Shown here: piece by piece, positions 1 through 6,357 of the stretch
Numbering within the stretch: the first letter of the stretch is position 1
How the letters are laid out: the number at the start of each line of letters is the position of its first letter
Assembly (NCBI GenBank): GCA_005885165.1
Contig: VAXR01000189.1
Span: 1-7,067 of the forward strand
Reading direction: 5' to 3'
DNA from: Actinomycetota bacterium
GTDB lineage: Bacteria; Actinomycetota; Thermoleophilia; Solirubrobacterales; Thermoleophilaceae
Length of the DNA stretch: 7,067 nt
Program-made: the position numbers and the translations under genes
Notes under the pieces: model-generated
What the model saw: the letters and a program-made list of their open reading frames with translations, nothing else
Databases searched by the model: none
Told to the model about the DNA's origin: nothing

Positions 1-302
1 CAGAAGCGCGAGCCCGACCGCCCGCACCGCATGCTGTCTCCGGGTTTCAAACACGGATTCGGGGTTATACGGCGTTCGTGGCCGGGCCGGGCCCCGAGCG
101 CGCGCTAGTGCGGCGGCCGCGCGCGCTACCTGGTATCCATGGACGTCGCGAGGAGGTACCGATTCTTCCCCCGGAGAGGTCGAGCCTGCCACCAGGGGTC
201 GGCGGGCGCCCGGCGCTGACACATCGACGTCGGCGGCGCATCTCGTGCCTGGCAGGGCCGGCCGCCGCGTGCGCGCTCGCAAGCACCGGCCACCGCGGCC
301 AC
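1..302. other. Leader region without a convincing gene
   Basis: No reading frame here has a clear start, ribosome binding site and coding-type third-position bias together. The stretch from about 80 to 130 is almost pure G/C and contains a 10-base direct repeat, GCGCGCGCTA, at 98-107 and 119-128. An AGGAGG at 151-156 looks like a ribosome binding site but no ATG, GTG or TTG follows at a usable distance. From about 240 onward the frame that ends at 437 gains strong G/C third-position bias, so the start of a degraded or frameshifted gene may lie here. The promoter of the downstream operon may also lie here, but I cannot place it with confidence. Confidence 0.4.
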
Positions 303-437
303 ATGCCCTCCGAGTACCTCGGCATGGAGGTCGAGGGCAGCCACGCGATCGGAGTCGCGTGGGACCAGATGCAAGGTCGCTTCCCCGACGACGTCTACCG
401 GGTGATCCCGCTCTCCGCTTTCAATGGACACCGCTAA
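303..437 (+). CDS. Unrecognised coding segment, possibly the 3' end of a broken gene
   Basis: From the ATG at 303 this gives 44 residues, beginning MPSEYLGMEVEGSHAIGVAW and ending PLSAFNGHR. The codons carry the same strong G/C third-position bias as the real genes around it, and the same bias extends upstream in frame to about 240. The composition (acidic, aromatic, few arginines) is protein-like, unlike the arginine-rich translation further upstream in this frame. No ribosome binding site precedes 303. The frame also stays open to a GTG at 78, but codon use there is poor. It overlaps the next gene by 14 bases, which suggests it was once the upstream partner in the operon. I do not recognise the family. 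It may be a genuine small protein, or the tail of a gene whose 5' part is frameshifted or lost. Confidence 0.35.
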   Translation: MPSEYLGMEVEGSHAIGVAWDQMQGRFPDDVYRVIPLSAFNGHR

Positions 438-1128
438 CGGCAGATACACGCGACGGGACTTCCTCGACGGCGCGGGCCGCGCCGGGGCGGCCGGCGCGCT
501 GGCGGCGACCATTCCGTCGCCGCTCCTCGCCGAGCCGGCCGCGCCGGCGCCTAGCGGCGTGCTCAGCAAGGGCCAGCGGCGCACCCTCCGCGCCGCCGTT
601 GCGCGCATCATCCCGGCCGAGCGCCCGGGCGACTGGTCGGCCGCGGACGTCGGCGCCGACCAGTACATCCTGCAGCTTCTGAGCGGCGTGGACCGCGTCT
701 ACGCGGGCGGGCCGGTGCGCAGGCGCTTCGCGAGGTTCCAGCGCCCCTGGCGGCTCAAGCGGATCGGGTGGAGCCGCGAGATCAGGCGGCTGCGAAAGCT
801 CTACCGGGCGGGCCTCGCCGACCTCGACAAGCGCGCCGGCGGTGACTTCGCTTCGCTTCCCGCCCCGGCGCAGGACGCGATCCTGAACAGCCTCGACGCC
901 GCGGGAGACGACTTCTTCGGCGCGCTGTTCAACCACACGATCGAGGGCGTGTACTCGCATCCGGTGTACGGGGGGAACCGGCAGTACCGCGCCTGGAAGA
1001 GCTTCGGCTATCAGGGCGACGTTCACGGCGTGCGGTTTCCGCACATCGGGCCGGCGAACGCGCCCTGGAACGTGTACGGCGGCTATGCGCCGCAGGAGAT
1101 GGTTAAGCCCGGAAAGGGGTCTACGTGA
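424..1128 (+). CDS. Gluconate 2-dehydrogenase subunit 3 family protein (Tat-exported small subunit)
   Basis: This is the small (gamma) subunit of a periplasmic or extracytoplasmic FAD-dependent dehydrogenase; in known complexes it carries the Tat signal and helps export and mature the flavoprotein subunit. The 234-residue protein starts with a twin-arginine signal (TRRDFLDGAG, Arg10-Arg11) and an alanine-rich hydrophobic stretch to about residue 35. The mature part begins with a helix typical of the family (LSKGQRRTLRAAVARIIPAE, residues 48-67). It ends with the family's most conserved block, HTIEGVYSHPVYGGNRQYRA at 171-190, followed by WKSFGYQGD. Length fits the family. The ATG at 424 is chosen because it puts the twin arginines near the N terminus; there is no good ribosome binding site, and the 14-base overlap with the preceding frame suggests coupled translation. 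The GMC flavoprotein at 1975 is the expected partner. Confidence 0.88.
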   Translation: MDTANGRYTRRDFLDGAGRAGAAGALAATIPSPLLAEPAAPAPSGVLSKGQRRTLRAAVARIIPAERPGDWSAADVGADQYILQLLSGVDRVYAGGPVRRRFARFQRPWRLKRIGWSREIRRLRKLYRAGLADLDKRAGGDFASLPAPAQDAILNSLDAAGDDFFGALFNHTIEGVYSHPVYGGNRQYRAWKSFGYQGDVHGVRFPHIGPANAPWNVYGGYAPQEMVKPGKGST

Positions 1129-1949
1129 TCCAGAGGTCTCGACGCATTCTCATCCTCGCCGTCCTGGCGCTGGCCGCGGTGCCGGCCGCCGCCTCGGCCG
1201 CCAGCCGGCCGTTCCAGAACGACCCGATGGGGAAGCTGAGGGACGTGACGCGCAGCTGGCAGCGCTACCAGCCGGCCACCACCTTCTGCATCAAGCCGGA
1301 CGTGAACGAGTACACACCCGGCGGCGTCGGCGCGACCGCGACCGGCCGATATCCGGCATGCCGGCGGTCGGGCTTCCGCAGGAGCGCCAAGGGGCTCGTG
1401 AGGATCCACGTGCGCGCGCCGCTCTTGTGCTCGGGCTGCCGGAGGCTCTTCATCGACTTCACGAAGATCCCGGTGACGAACGCGCCCGGCGACGCCCACT
1501 CACACGGGCACGCCTACTACCACCTCGACTCGTTCAACAACACGTACACGGTCGACCCGATCGCGCACAGCACCAACACGAAGAACTTCACCAACGACAA
1601 GCTGACCACTCCGGACGGGTCCGCGCAGGAACCCGTGATCCACGGGTTCGACCTGCACGCGATCGCGTACGTGACCGATACGGCGCACTTCGTGCACACC
1701 GCGTCGCAGGGTCCGTACTACATCGGGCCCTGGTACCTCAACCGGAGCGGCAAGCGGATCAGCGGCGTGTACCTAGACGTGAACGTGGCAGACGCGGTTC
1801 AGTGGCCGAACCCTGAGCTGAACGGGATCGGCTATTCGGCCGGCTTCAACAGCCACGGGTTCTGCTCGAGCGACGACGACTCGTTCTACGGCGGCTGCTT
1901 CGACTGGTGGGGGATGAGCTCGAACACGATCGACCCCTTCCACGACTAG
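1125..1949 (+). CDS. Secreted six-cysteine, histidine-rich protein of unknown function
   Basis: I do not recognise this family. The 274-residue product starts with a Sec signal peptide: Arg-rich n-region, hydrophobic core at about 8-20, and an AASAAS cleavage region near 22-27. The mature chain has six cysteines (55, 79, 102, 105, 247, 258), an even number that suits disulfides in an exported protein. A histidine cluster, DAHSHGHAYYHLD at 123-135, places His125, 127, 129 and 133 close together and could bind metal. There is a CxxC at 102-105 but no following His, so it is not a haem c site. The C terminus is rich in aromatic, Gly and acidic residues. The GTG start overlaps the previous stop (GTGA at 1125-1128), and GGAAAGGGG at 1111-1119 is a fair ribosome binding site. 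Its place between the two dehydrogenase subunits suggests a linked extracellular role, which is inference. Confidence 0.85.
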   Translation: MIQRSRRILILAVLALAAVPAAASAASRPFQNDPMGKLRDVTRSWQRYQPATTFCIKPDVNEYTPGGVGATATGRYPACRRSGFRRSAKGLVRIHVRAPLLCSGCRRLFIDFTKIPVTNAPGDAHSHGHAYYHLDSFNNTYTVDPIAHSTNTKNFTNDKLTTPDGSAQEPVIHGFDLHAIAYVTDTAHFVHTASQGPYYIGPWYLNRSGKRISGVYLDVNVADAVQWPNPELNGIGYSAGFNSHGFCSSDDDSFYGGCFDWWGMSSNTIDPFHD

Positions 1950-1974
1950 GGCGAGACGCGGGCGCGGCGCTGAA

Positions 1975-3735
1975 ATGGATCGGGATCCGTTCGACGTACT
2001 GATCGTCGGCTCCGGCGCCGGCGGCGGCATCGCCGCGTACGTGCTGGCGAAGGCCGGCGCGCGCGTGTGCGTGCTCGAGAAGGGACCGTGGCTCCACGGT
2101 AAGAACTACGGCGACGACGAGCTCCGCTTCGGCGACCGCCGCTTCTTCGACCAGGACCCGCTGATCGAGCCGCGGACCTTCCGCAACCGCCCCGACGACG
2201 GCGACCATCTCTACGTCGGGAAGGTGCTGGGGATCAGCCGCTGCGTCGGGGGCGGCACCGTTCACTACGGCGCCGTGTCGTTCCGCTACCGGCCCGAGAC
2301 CCTGCGGGCGCGGAGCTTCTACGGGTCGCTGCCGGGCGCCGACGTCGCGGATTGGCCTCTCTCGTACTCGGAGCTCAGGCCGTACTACACGAAGGCCGAG
2401 CGCCTGATCGGCGTCGCCGGCGGCCAGCAGCGCGGGCAGCGCCGGCCGGGCCACCCGGTCCCGGGCGCCGAGTGGCGCGGCGATCCGTACGCGATGCCGG
2501 GCCATCCGCCCAACTACGGCGCCAAGCTCTTCGAGGACGCCTCTCGGCGGCTCGGCCTCCACCCGTTCCCGACGCCCGTCGCGATCAACAACCTCGGCTA
2601 CCACGGGCGCGCCGGCTGCTCTTACTGCGGCTTCTGCTCGAACCATGGCTGCCCGATCGGGGCGAAGGGGGACCTGGCGGTCACCGCGATCGCGCAGGCC
2701 GTGAAGACGGGGCGGCTCGAGGTGAGGCCGAACTCCCACGCCTTCCACGTCGACGTGAAGAAGGGACAGGCGCGCCGGGTCCACTACATCGACCCGAAGG
2801 GCCAGACCCGCTCGGTCTCGGCGAAGGTCATCGTGCTTGCCTGCTCGGCTCTCGAGACGCCGCGGCTCGTCCTCCTCTCCGAGCTCCCGACGAACCTGGT
2901 GAACCACGATCTCGTGGGCCGTTACCTGATGGCGCACCAGTACGTGGGAGGCATCGGGTTCTTCTCCGACCGGATCGATTACTACCGCGGCTTCTGGAGC
3001 ATGCGCTGCATCGACGACTACTACTTCGGCGATCCGCACAGCGGGGAGCGGATGTTCGGGATGGGGAACATCCAGACCGTGGGGCCGTCGTCCGGGTACC
3101 CGCTCGGCGCCGGGGGGATGATCTCGACCGCGAAGTTCGCGGGCTGGGGCGCCGGCCACAAGGAGCGGATGAACGCGATGTTCGGCCACGTGCAGTGGCT
3201 GGCCGTGAACGGCGAGGACCCCCCGGTGCGCTCGAACATGGTGGACCTCGACCCGACGGTCCAGGACGCGTACGGCCTGCCGGTGTCGAGGGTCACCTAC
3301 AGCCACCACCCGAACGACTACGCGGTGGCCGCCTACGCGATCCCGAAGATCGACCAGATCTTCACCGAGATGGGTGCCGAGAAGACCGAGGTCGTGGTGC
3401 CGTTTGCGGCGTCGACGTCGATCCCGCAGCCAACGAAGGGCGGGCAGATCCAGCGCGGCCCTGGCCACTCCGCCCCCGACCCGGTCGGCGGGCTCGTGAA
3501 CCACCAGATGGGGACGATGCGGATGGGCGCGCACCCGGACACGAGCGTCGTGGACTCGCATCAGCGCTTTTGGGGTATTCCGAACCTCTACGTGATCGAC
3601 GGCTCGGTCTTCCCGACCTCCGGCGGCTACAACCCGACGCTCACCATCGAGGCGCTCGCCTGGCGCGCCGCGGAGGGGATCGCCCGCCGGCACGGGTATC
3701 GCGTCTCCGATCAGAAGGGAGCAGGCCACCGATGA
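1975..3735 (+). CDS. GMC-family FAD-dependent oxidoreductase (gluconate/glucose dehydrogenase large-subunit type)
   Basis: This is the catalytic flavoprotein of an extracytoplasmic dehydrogenase that oxidises an alcohol, polyol or sugar and passes electrons to another carrier; the substrate cannot be read from the sequence. In the 586 residues the FAD-binding motif GSGAGGG is at 12-18, with Glu35 ending the second strand. A GMC signature-like stretch, RCVGGGTVHYGA, is at 89-100. The C-terminal block NHQMGTMRMG (His510 the likely catalytic base) is followed by the GGYNPTLTIEALA segment with Asn553. A four-cysteine cluster, CSYCGFCSNHGCP (Cys215, 218, 221, 226), resembles the region that binds a [3Fe-4S] cluster in bacterial FAD glucose and fructose dehydrogenases. 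It has no signal peptide, which fits export with the Tat-tagged small subunit at 424. The start is 25 bases after the previous stop, with a weak ribosome binding site. Its TGA overlaps the next ATG (ATGA). Confidence 0.92.
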   Translation: MDRDPFDVLIVGSGAGGGIAAYVLAKAGARVCVLEKGPWLHGKNYGDDELRFGDRRFFDQDPLIEPRTFRNRPDDGDHLYVGKVLGISRCVGGGTVHYGAVSFRYRPETLRARSFYGSLPGADVADWPLSYSELRPYYTKAERLIGVAGGQQRGQRRPGHPVPGAEWRGDPYAMPGHPPNYGAKLFEDASRRLGLHPFPTPVAINNLGYHGRAGCSYCGFCSNHGCPIGAKGDLAVTAIAQAVKTGRLEVRPNSHAFHVDVKKGQARRVHYIDPKGQTRSVSAKVIVLACSALETPRLVLLSELPTNLVNHDLVGRYLMAHQYVGGIGFFSDRIDYYRGFWSMRCIDDYYFGDPHSGERMFGMGNIQTVGPSSGYPLGAGGMISTAKFAGWGAGHKERMNAMFGHVQWLAVNGEDPPVRSNMVDLDPTVQDAYGLPVSRVTYSHHPNDYAVAAYAIPKIDQIFTEMGAEKTEVVVPFAASTSIPQPTKGGQIQRGPGHSAPDPVGGLVNHQMGTMRMGAHPDTSVVDSHQRFWGIPNLYVIDGSVFPTSGGYNPTLTIEALAWRAAEGIARRHGYRVSDQKGAGHR

Positions 3736-5388
3736 CCGCCCGCAAGCCGATCGCCCTCGCCGGCGCAGCGCTCGCCGCCCTCGTACTCGGCGGCGCAGCC
3801 ACGCCCGCTTCGGCCGCGCCGGTGACCAAGCACGACGTGACCATTCCGGCGAGCGACGGCGTGAACCTGTCGGGCGACGTCTATCTCCCGGGCGCGAGGG
3901 GACGGTTCCCGGCGATCGTCGACATGGAGCCGTACGGGCGGTCGACGGCCACGCCGTACCTCAAGTTCGGCTACGCGCACGTGAACACCGACGTGCGCGG
4001 CACGGGCAAGAGCGGCGGCGCGCTCTGCCTGCTGTGCTACCGCGAGCAGCTCGACGTGCGCGACGTGATCGAGTGGATCGCGCGGCAGCCGTGGAGCAAC
4101 GGCAAGGTCGTCCTCTACGGCTACTCGTACTCGGCGATCACGTCGCTGCTAGGGGCGGCCACCCGCCGACCGACCCGTACCGCGACGTGATCTGGCAGAA
4201 CGGCCTCTTCTTCCAGGGGTTCGTGGCCCAGTGGTTCGTCGGGCAGACCGCGGCCCAGTCGCTCGGGGCCGGCGTGCAGCCGCAGATCCTCGACCGCGCC
4301 CAGCAGGAGTTCGTGCTCGAGGCGCGCCTGCTGCCGCTCGACGGGCCGGTGTACAAGGAGCGCTCCGTCCTCGCCAAGATGAGCCGGATCAAGGTCCCGA
4401 CGTACGTCTTCAGCGGCTGGTCGGACATGTACTCGCGCGGCGACCTGTGGCTGCTCGACGGGCTGCCCGCGAAGCACAAGCTCCTCTGGATCGACGCCAG
4501 CACGCACCACGGAACCGGCCGCGGGGGAGAGCTCGACGCCCCGTACGCCAAGGGCTCGCCGATCGACCAGCTACTGGCGCTGAGCGCGGATGCCCCCAAG
4601 GGCGAGATCAAGGAGTGGCTCGACCGCTTCGTCAAGGGCAGGCTAACGGCATCGCCCACAAGCCGCGTCTGCGCTACTTCGACATGGGCGACCGGACGTG
4701 GCACGCGGCCCGCAGCTGGCGCTCGGTTACGAAGCACAGGCCGCGCCTGTACCTGTCGGCCGCCCGCAGCGGCACCGCGCACTCGCTGAACGACGGGACG
4801 CTCGCCTCGAAGCTCCCGACCGGGCGCAACTCGTACCAGGAGTCGTACGTGTACGACCCAACGGCCGGCAGCTCGATCCCGATCGACCGCGAGGGCCCGG
4901 ACGGCTTCCTGCCGTACGCGCCTCTAGATCAGCGCTTCGACGAGCCGCACGGGCTCACCTACACGACGCCCGTCCTGAAGAGGCCGCTGCACCTCGCCGG
5001 CCCCACGGAGCTCCGCTTCTGGGCCGTCACCGAGGCGAGCGACATGGCGTGGGTTGGGCGGCTCGTGGACGTCGCGCCCGACGGCTCGGCTCGGATGATC
5101 ACCTCCGGGTGGCTGCGTGCGAGCTTCCGCAGGGTCGATCCCAAGCGGTCCCGCGACGGCGCGCCGTACCTGCCGGATGACAGGCAGCTCCCGGTGACGA
5201 TCGGTCAGGAGATCAAGTACCGGATGGATATCTGGCCGATCGCCTGGACACTGAAGCCCGGGCACCGGCTGCGGCTGTGGCTGAGCTCGTCGGATTCACC
5301 CAACCACGAGCCCTTGCCCGTGGCCGGGCGGAACCTGATCCTGCACGACGCCGTCTATCCGTCGCAGCTGATCCTCGGCACGCGCTGA
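3732..5388 (+). pseudogene. Secreted CocE/NonD-type (S15 family) hydrolase, disrupted by two frame changes
   Basis: The family comprises alpha/beta hydrolases (X-Pro dipeptidyl-peptidases, cocaine esterase, acylases) with a C-terminal beta-rich domain. The first segment (3732-4190) has a Sec signal ending at ASAAP (residues 26-30), the oxyanion region EPYGR (66-70), DVRGTGKSGG (87-96) and nucleophile Ser132 in GYSYSA. Near 4150-4165 the coding frame moves by -1. The second segment (to about 4639) has the acid FSGWSDMYSRG (Asp at 4424-4426) and the likely catalytic His in WIDASTHHGTG (4505-4510). Near 4639 the frame moves again by -1; one extra base between GGC and AGG would restore KGQANGI. 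The third segment holds RLRYFDMGDRTW and the C-terminal domain, ending at 5388. The total of about 550 residues is normal for the family. The start overlaps the GMC stop. This is either a decaying gene or the result of sequencing error; the first break also seems to lack about ten residues. Confidence 0.82.
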
Positions 5389-5404
5389 GGCGCGCTTCAG
5401 GGAT

Positions 5405-5419
5405 CGCGGCTCCGCCGCG
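5405..5419. terminator. Short GC-rich hairpin between convergent genes
   Basis: The perfect inverted repeat CGCGGC / GCCGCG has a 3-base TCC loop and lies in the 43-base gap between the hydrolase stop (5388) and the stop of the opposite-strand gene (5432). It could end transcription from both sides. There is no T-tract on either strand, so a rho-independent role is uncertain; high-GC actinobacteria often lack such tracts. Confidence 0.35.
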
Positions 5420-5431
5420 GAGGTGCGACGT

Positions 5432-5743
5432 CTAGGCCTGCTCTTGGATCAGCACCTCGTAGCGCTCGATGACCGGCTCGCGCGACGGGTCCACCGACCT
5501 GGCCCGTTCCATGGTGGCCTCGCGCGCCTGATCGGCGGTCCGATCGCTCGCCTTCAGGTCGTCGAGCGTGTCCCAGAAGGTGATGGCGGTCGCCCTGCCG
5601 TCGTTGCGGTCGACCATCACGATCACGCCCTGGTACCCCTGCTGCTTCTGGAGCGCCGGCAGCTCGGCCTGCTCGAAGTACTGCCGAGCCTCATCGATCC
5701 GCTCCGGCGGCAACCCTGCGATCCTGCTCATCCGCGCATGCAT
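5432..5743 (-). CDS. Small ABM-fold (dimeric alpha/beta barrel) protein
   Basis: The 103-residue protein resembles the antibiotic-biosynthesis-monooxygenase type of ferredoxin-like fold. It has an N-terminal strand (ARMSRIAGLPPERI), a helix (DEARQYFEQAELPALQKQQG, 17-36), a strand with the usual GYQGVIVMVDRNDGRA pattern (36-51), then ITFWDTLDDLKASD (54-67), a second helix, and a final strand VIERYEVLI (91-99). The FWDTLDDLKAS motif is typical of this group. Members include monooxygenases, haem-degrading enzymes and many proteins of unknown activity; nothing here settles the reaction. The start is well supported by GGGAGGAG at 5748-5755 (reverse strand). It follows the cyclic-nucleotide-binding gene by 28 bases and is probably co-transcribed with it. 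No signal peptide is present, so it is likely cytoplasmic. Confidence 0.8.
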   Translation of the reverse strand: MHARMSRIAGLPPERIDEARQYFEQAELPALQKQQGYQGVIVMVDRNDGRATAITFWDTLDDLKASDRTADQAREATMERARSVDPSREPVIERYEVLIQEQA

Positions 5744-5749
5744 GTCACT

Positions 5750-5771
5750 CCTCCCGCTGCTGGGCGGGAGG
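5750..5771 (-). promoter_or_regulatory. Intercistronic hairpin covering the ABM gene ribosome binding site
   Basis: CCTCCCGC at 5750-5757 and GCGGGAGG at 5764-5771 form a perfect 8-bp stem with a 6-base loop. On the reverse-strand transcript the stem begins directly after the TAG of the upstream gene (5772-5774). Its 3' arm contains GGGAGG, the core of the ribosome binding site of the gene starting at 5743. Translation of the upstream gene up to its stop would be expected to open it. Confidence 0.6.
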
Positions 5772-6158
5772 CTAACCGCTCCGTTCTTCGATCGCCTTTC
5801 CGAGCTGATCGAGCACCTCGGGCGCGCTCCGGCGCAGGCGCTCGACGTCCCAGTGCGACAGGGTCAGGAGGCGCATGTCGCTCTTGGCAACGACCGTGGC
5901 GTTGCGCTGCCCCTTCGACAACACACCCATCTCGCCGAAGAAGTCCCCGGGTCCGAGATCGGCGACGTGATCGCCGTCGCGCGTCACCTCGGCCTCCCCG
6001 TCCTCGATCACGAACAGGTCGTACGCGTAGTCGCCCTCGTCGACGAGGTGCTTGCCGCTCGACACCTTGAGCTCGTCGACCCAAACGGCGAACTCGCGCC
6101 GCGCGTCGTCGGACAGCGAGGAGAAGAGCGGTACCGACTTCAAGCCTTCAGCGTCCAT
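5772..6158 (-). CDS. Stand-alone cyclic-nucleotide-binding domain protein
   Basis: The 128 residues form a single CAP/CRP-type effector-binding domain. It begins with the N-terminal helix segment LKSVPLFSSLSDDARREFA (6-24), followed by beta-roll strands (GKHLVDEGDYAYDLFVIEDG, 35-54). The phosphate-binding cassette is GDFFGEMGVLSKGQRNATVV at 71-90. Glu76 and Arg85 are the residues that normally contact the ribose and cyclic phosphate, so binding of cAMP or a similar ligand is plausible; the residue after the Arg is Asn instead of the usual Ser/Thr. The chain ends after the C helix (VLDQLGKAIEERSG). There is no helix-turn-helix, kinase or transporter domain, so it is not a transcription factor by itself. 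The start is supported by GAGGGAGG at 6162-6169 (reverse strand). It heads a two-gene unit with the ABM protein and is divergent from the copper protein gene. Confidence 0.88.
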   Translation of the reverse strand: MDAEGLKSVPLFSSLSDDARREFAVWVDELKVSSGKHLVDEGDYAYDLFVIEDGEAEVTRDGDHVADLGPGDFFGEMGVLSKGQRNATVVAKSDMRLLTLSHWDVERLRRSAPEVLDQLGKAIEERSG

Positions 6159-6280
6159 GTGCCTCCCTCGTTGTGTATCGCGCCGCGGGATTCTCCACGA
6201 TCGCCGTCAGGCGTGTACGCGCCAACCGGTGCGGGCAGTCGAACCGGACGACACCTTCTCGCGTAGCGCTTGCCGAGAGG

Positions 6281-6315
6281 TGCCCGCCAGGCAGGGGATC
6301 GATTGCCGGCGGGCA
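6281..6315 (+). promoter_or_regulatory. Hairpin in the leader of the copper protein gene
   Basis: TGCCCGCC (6281-6288) pairs with GGCGGGCA (6308-6315). After a single bulged A (6289), GGCA (6290-6293) pairs with TGCC (6304-6307). This makes a 12-bp stem with a 10-base loop that contains the palindrome ATCGAT. It ends 42 bases before the start codon at 6358. It could be a structured 5' leader, an operator in the divergent promoter region, or a terminator-like element. The sequence alone does not decide. Confidence 0.45.
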
Positions 6316-6346
6316 TCGCCAAAGCGCCGCACAGAACCCCGAGACC

Positions 6347-6352
6347 AGGAGG
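6347..6352 (+). promoter_or_regulatory. Strong ribosome binding site fixing the copper protein start
   Basis: AGGAGG lies 5 bases before the ATG at 6358. The open frame extends upstream to 6052, but this site and the signal peptide that follows make 6358 the start. Confidence 0.85.
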
Positions 6353-6357
6353 TAGTC

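Noticed and set aside
42..70. Possible promoter, GGGTTT at 42-47 and GGGGTTATAC at 61-70, resembling an alternative sigma factor site
   Set aside because: The gap of about 13 bases is shorter than expected and the -10 match is loose. No transcript start or gene start nearby supports it.
1426..1443. CxxC in the unknown secreted protein as a cytochrome c haem site
   Set aside because: The residue after the second Cys is Arg (CSGCR), not His, so covalent haem binding of the usual kind is not supported.
1846..3729. A 627-codon open frame on the reverse strand opposite the GMC gene
   Set aside because: Its translation is dominated by Arg, Val, Ala, His and Asp with no domain, which is the usual shadow of a high-GC gene. 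The + strand frame has clear GMC motifs throughout.
5386..5399. Near-palindrome TGAGGCGCGCTTCA at the end of the hydrolase gene
   Set aside because: It is short, imperfect and has no room for a loop. The neighbouring CGCGGC/GCCGCG hairpin is a better terminator candidate.
6241..6265. Possible ECF sigma promoter (GAACC at 6241-6245 with CGTA at 6260-6263) before the cupredoxin gene
   Set aside because: The spacing is about two bases short and the motifs are partial, so chance is the simpler explanation in this GC-rich DNA.
6052..6357. Upstream extension of the cupredoxin reading frame to 6052
   Set aside because: A strong AGGAGG site and a signal peptide mark 6358 as the start. The extension overlaps the divergent gene and has no protein-like features.
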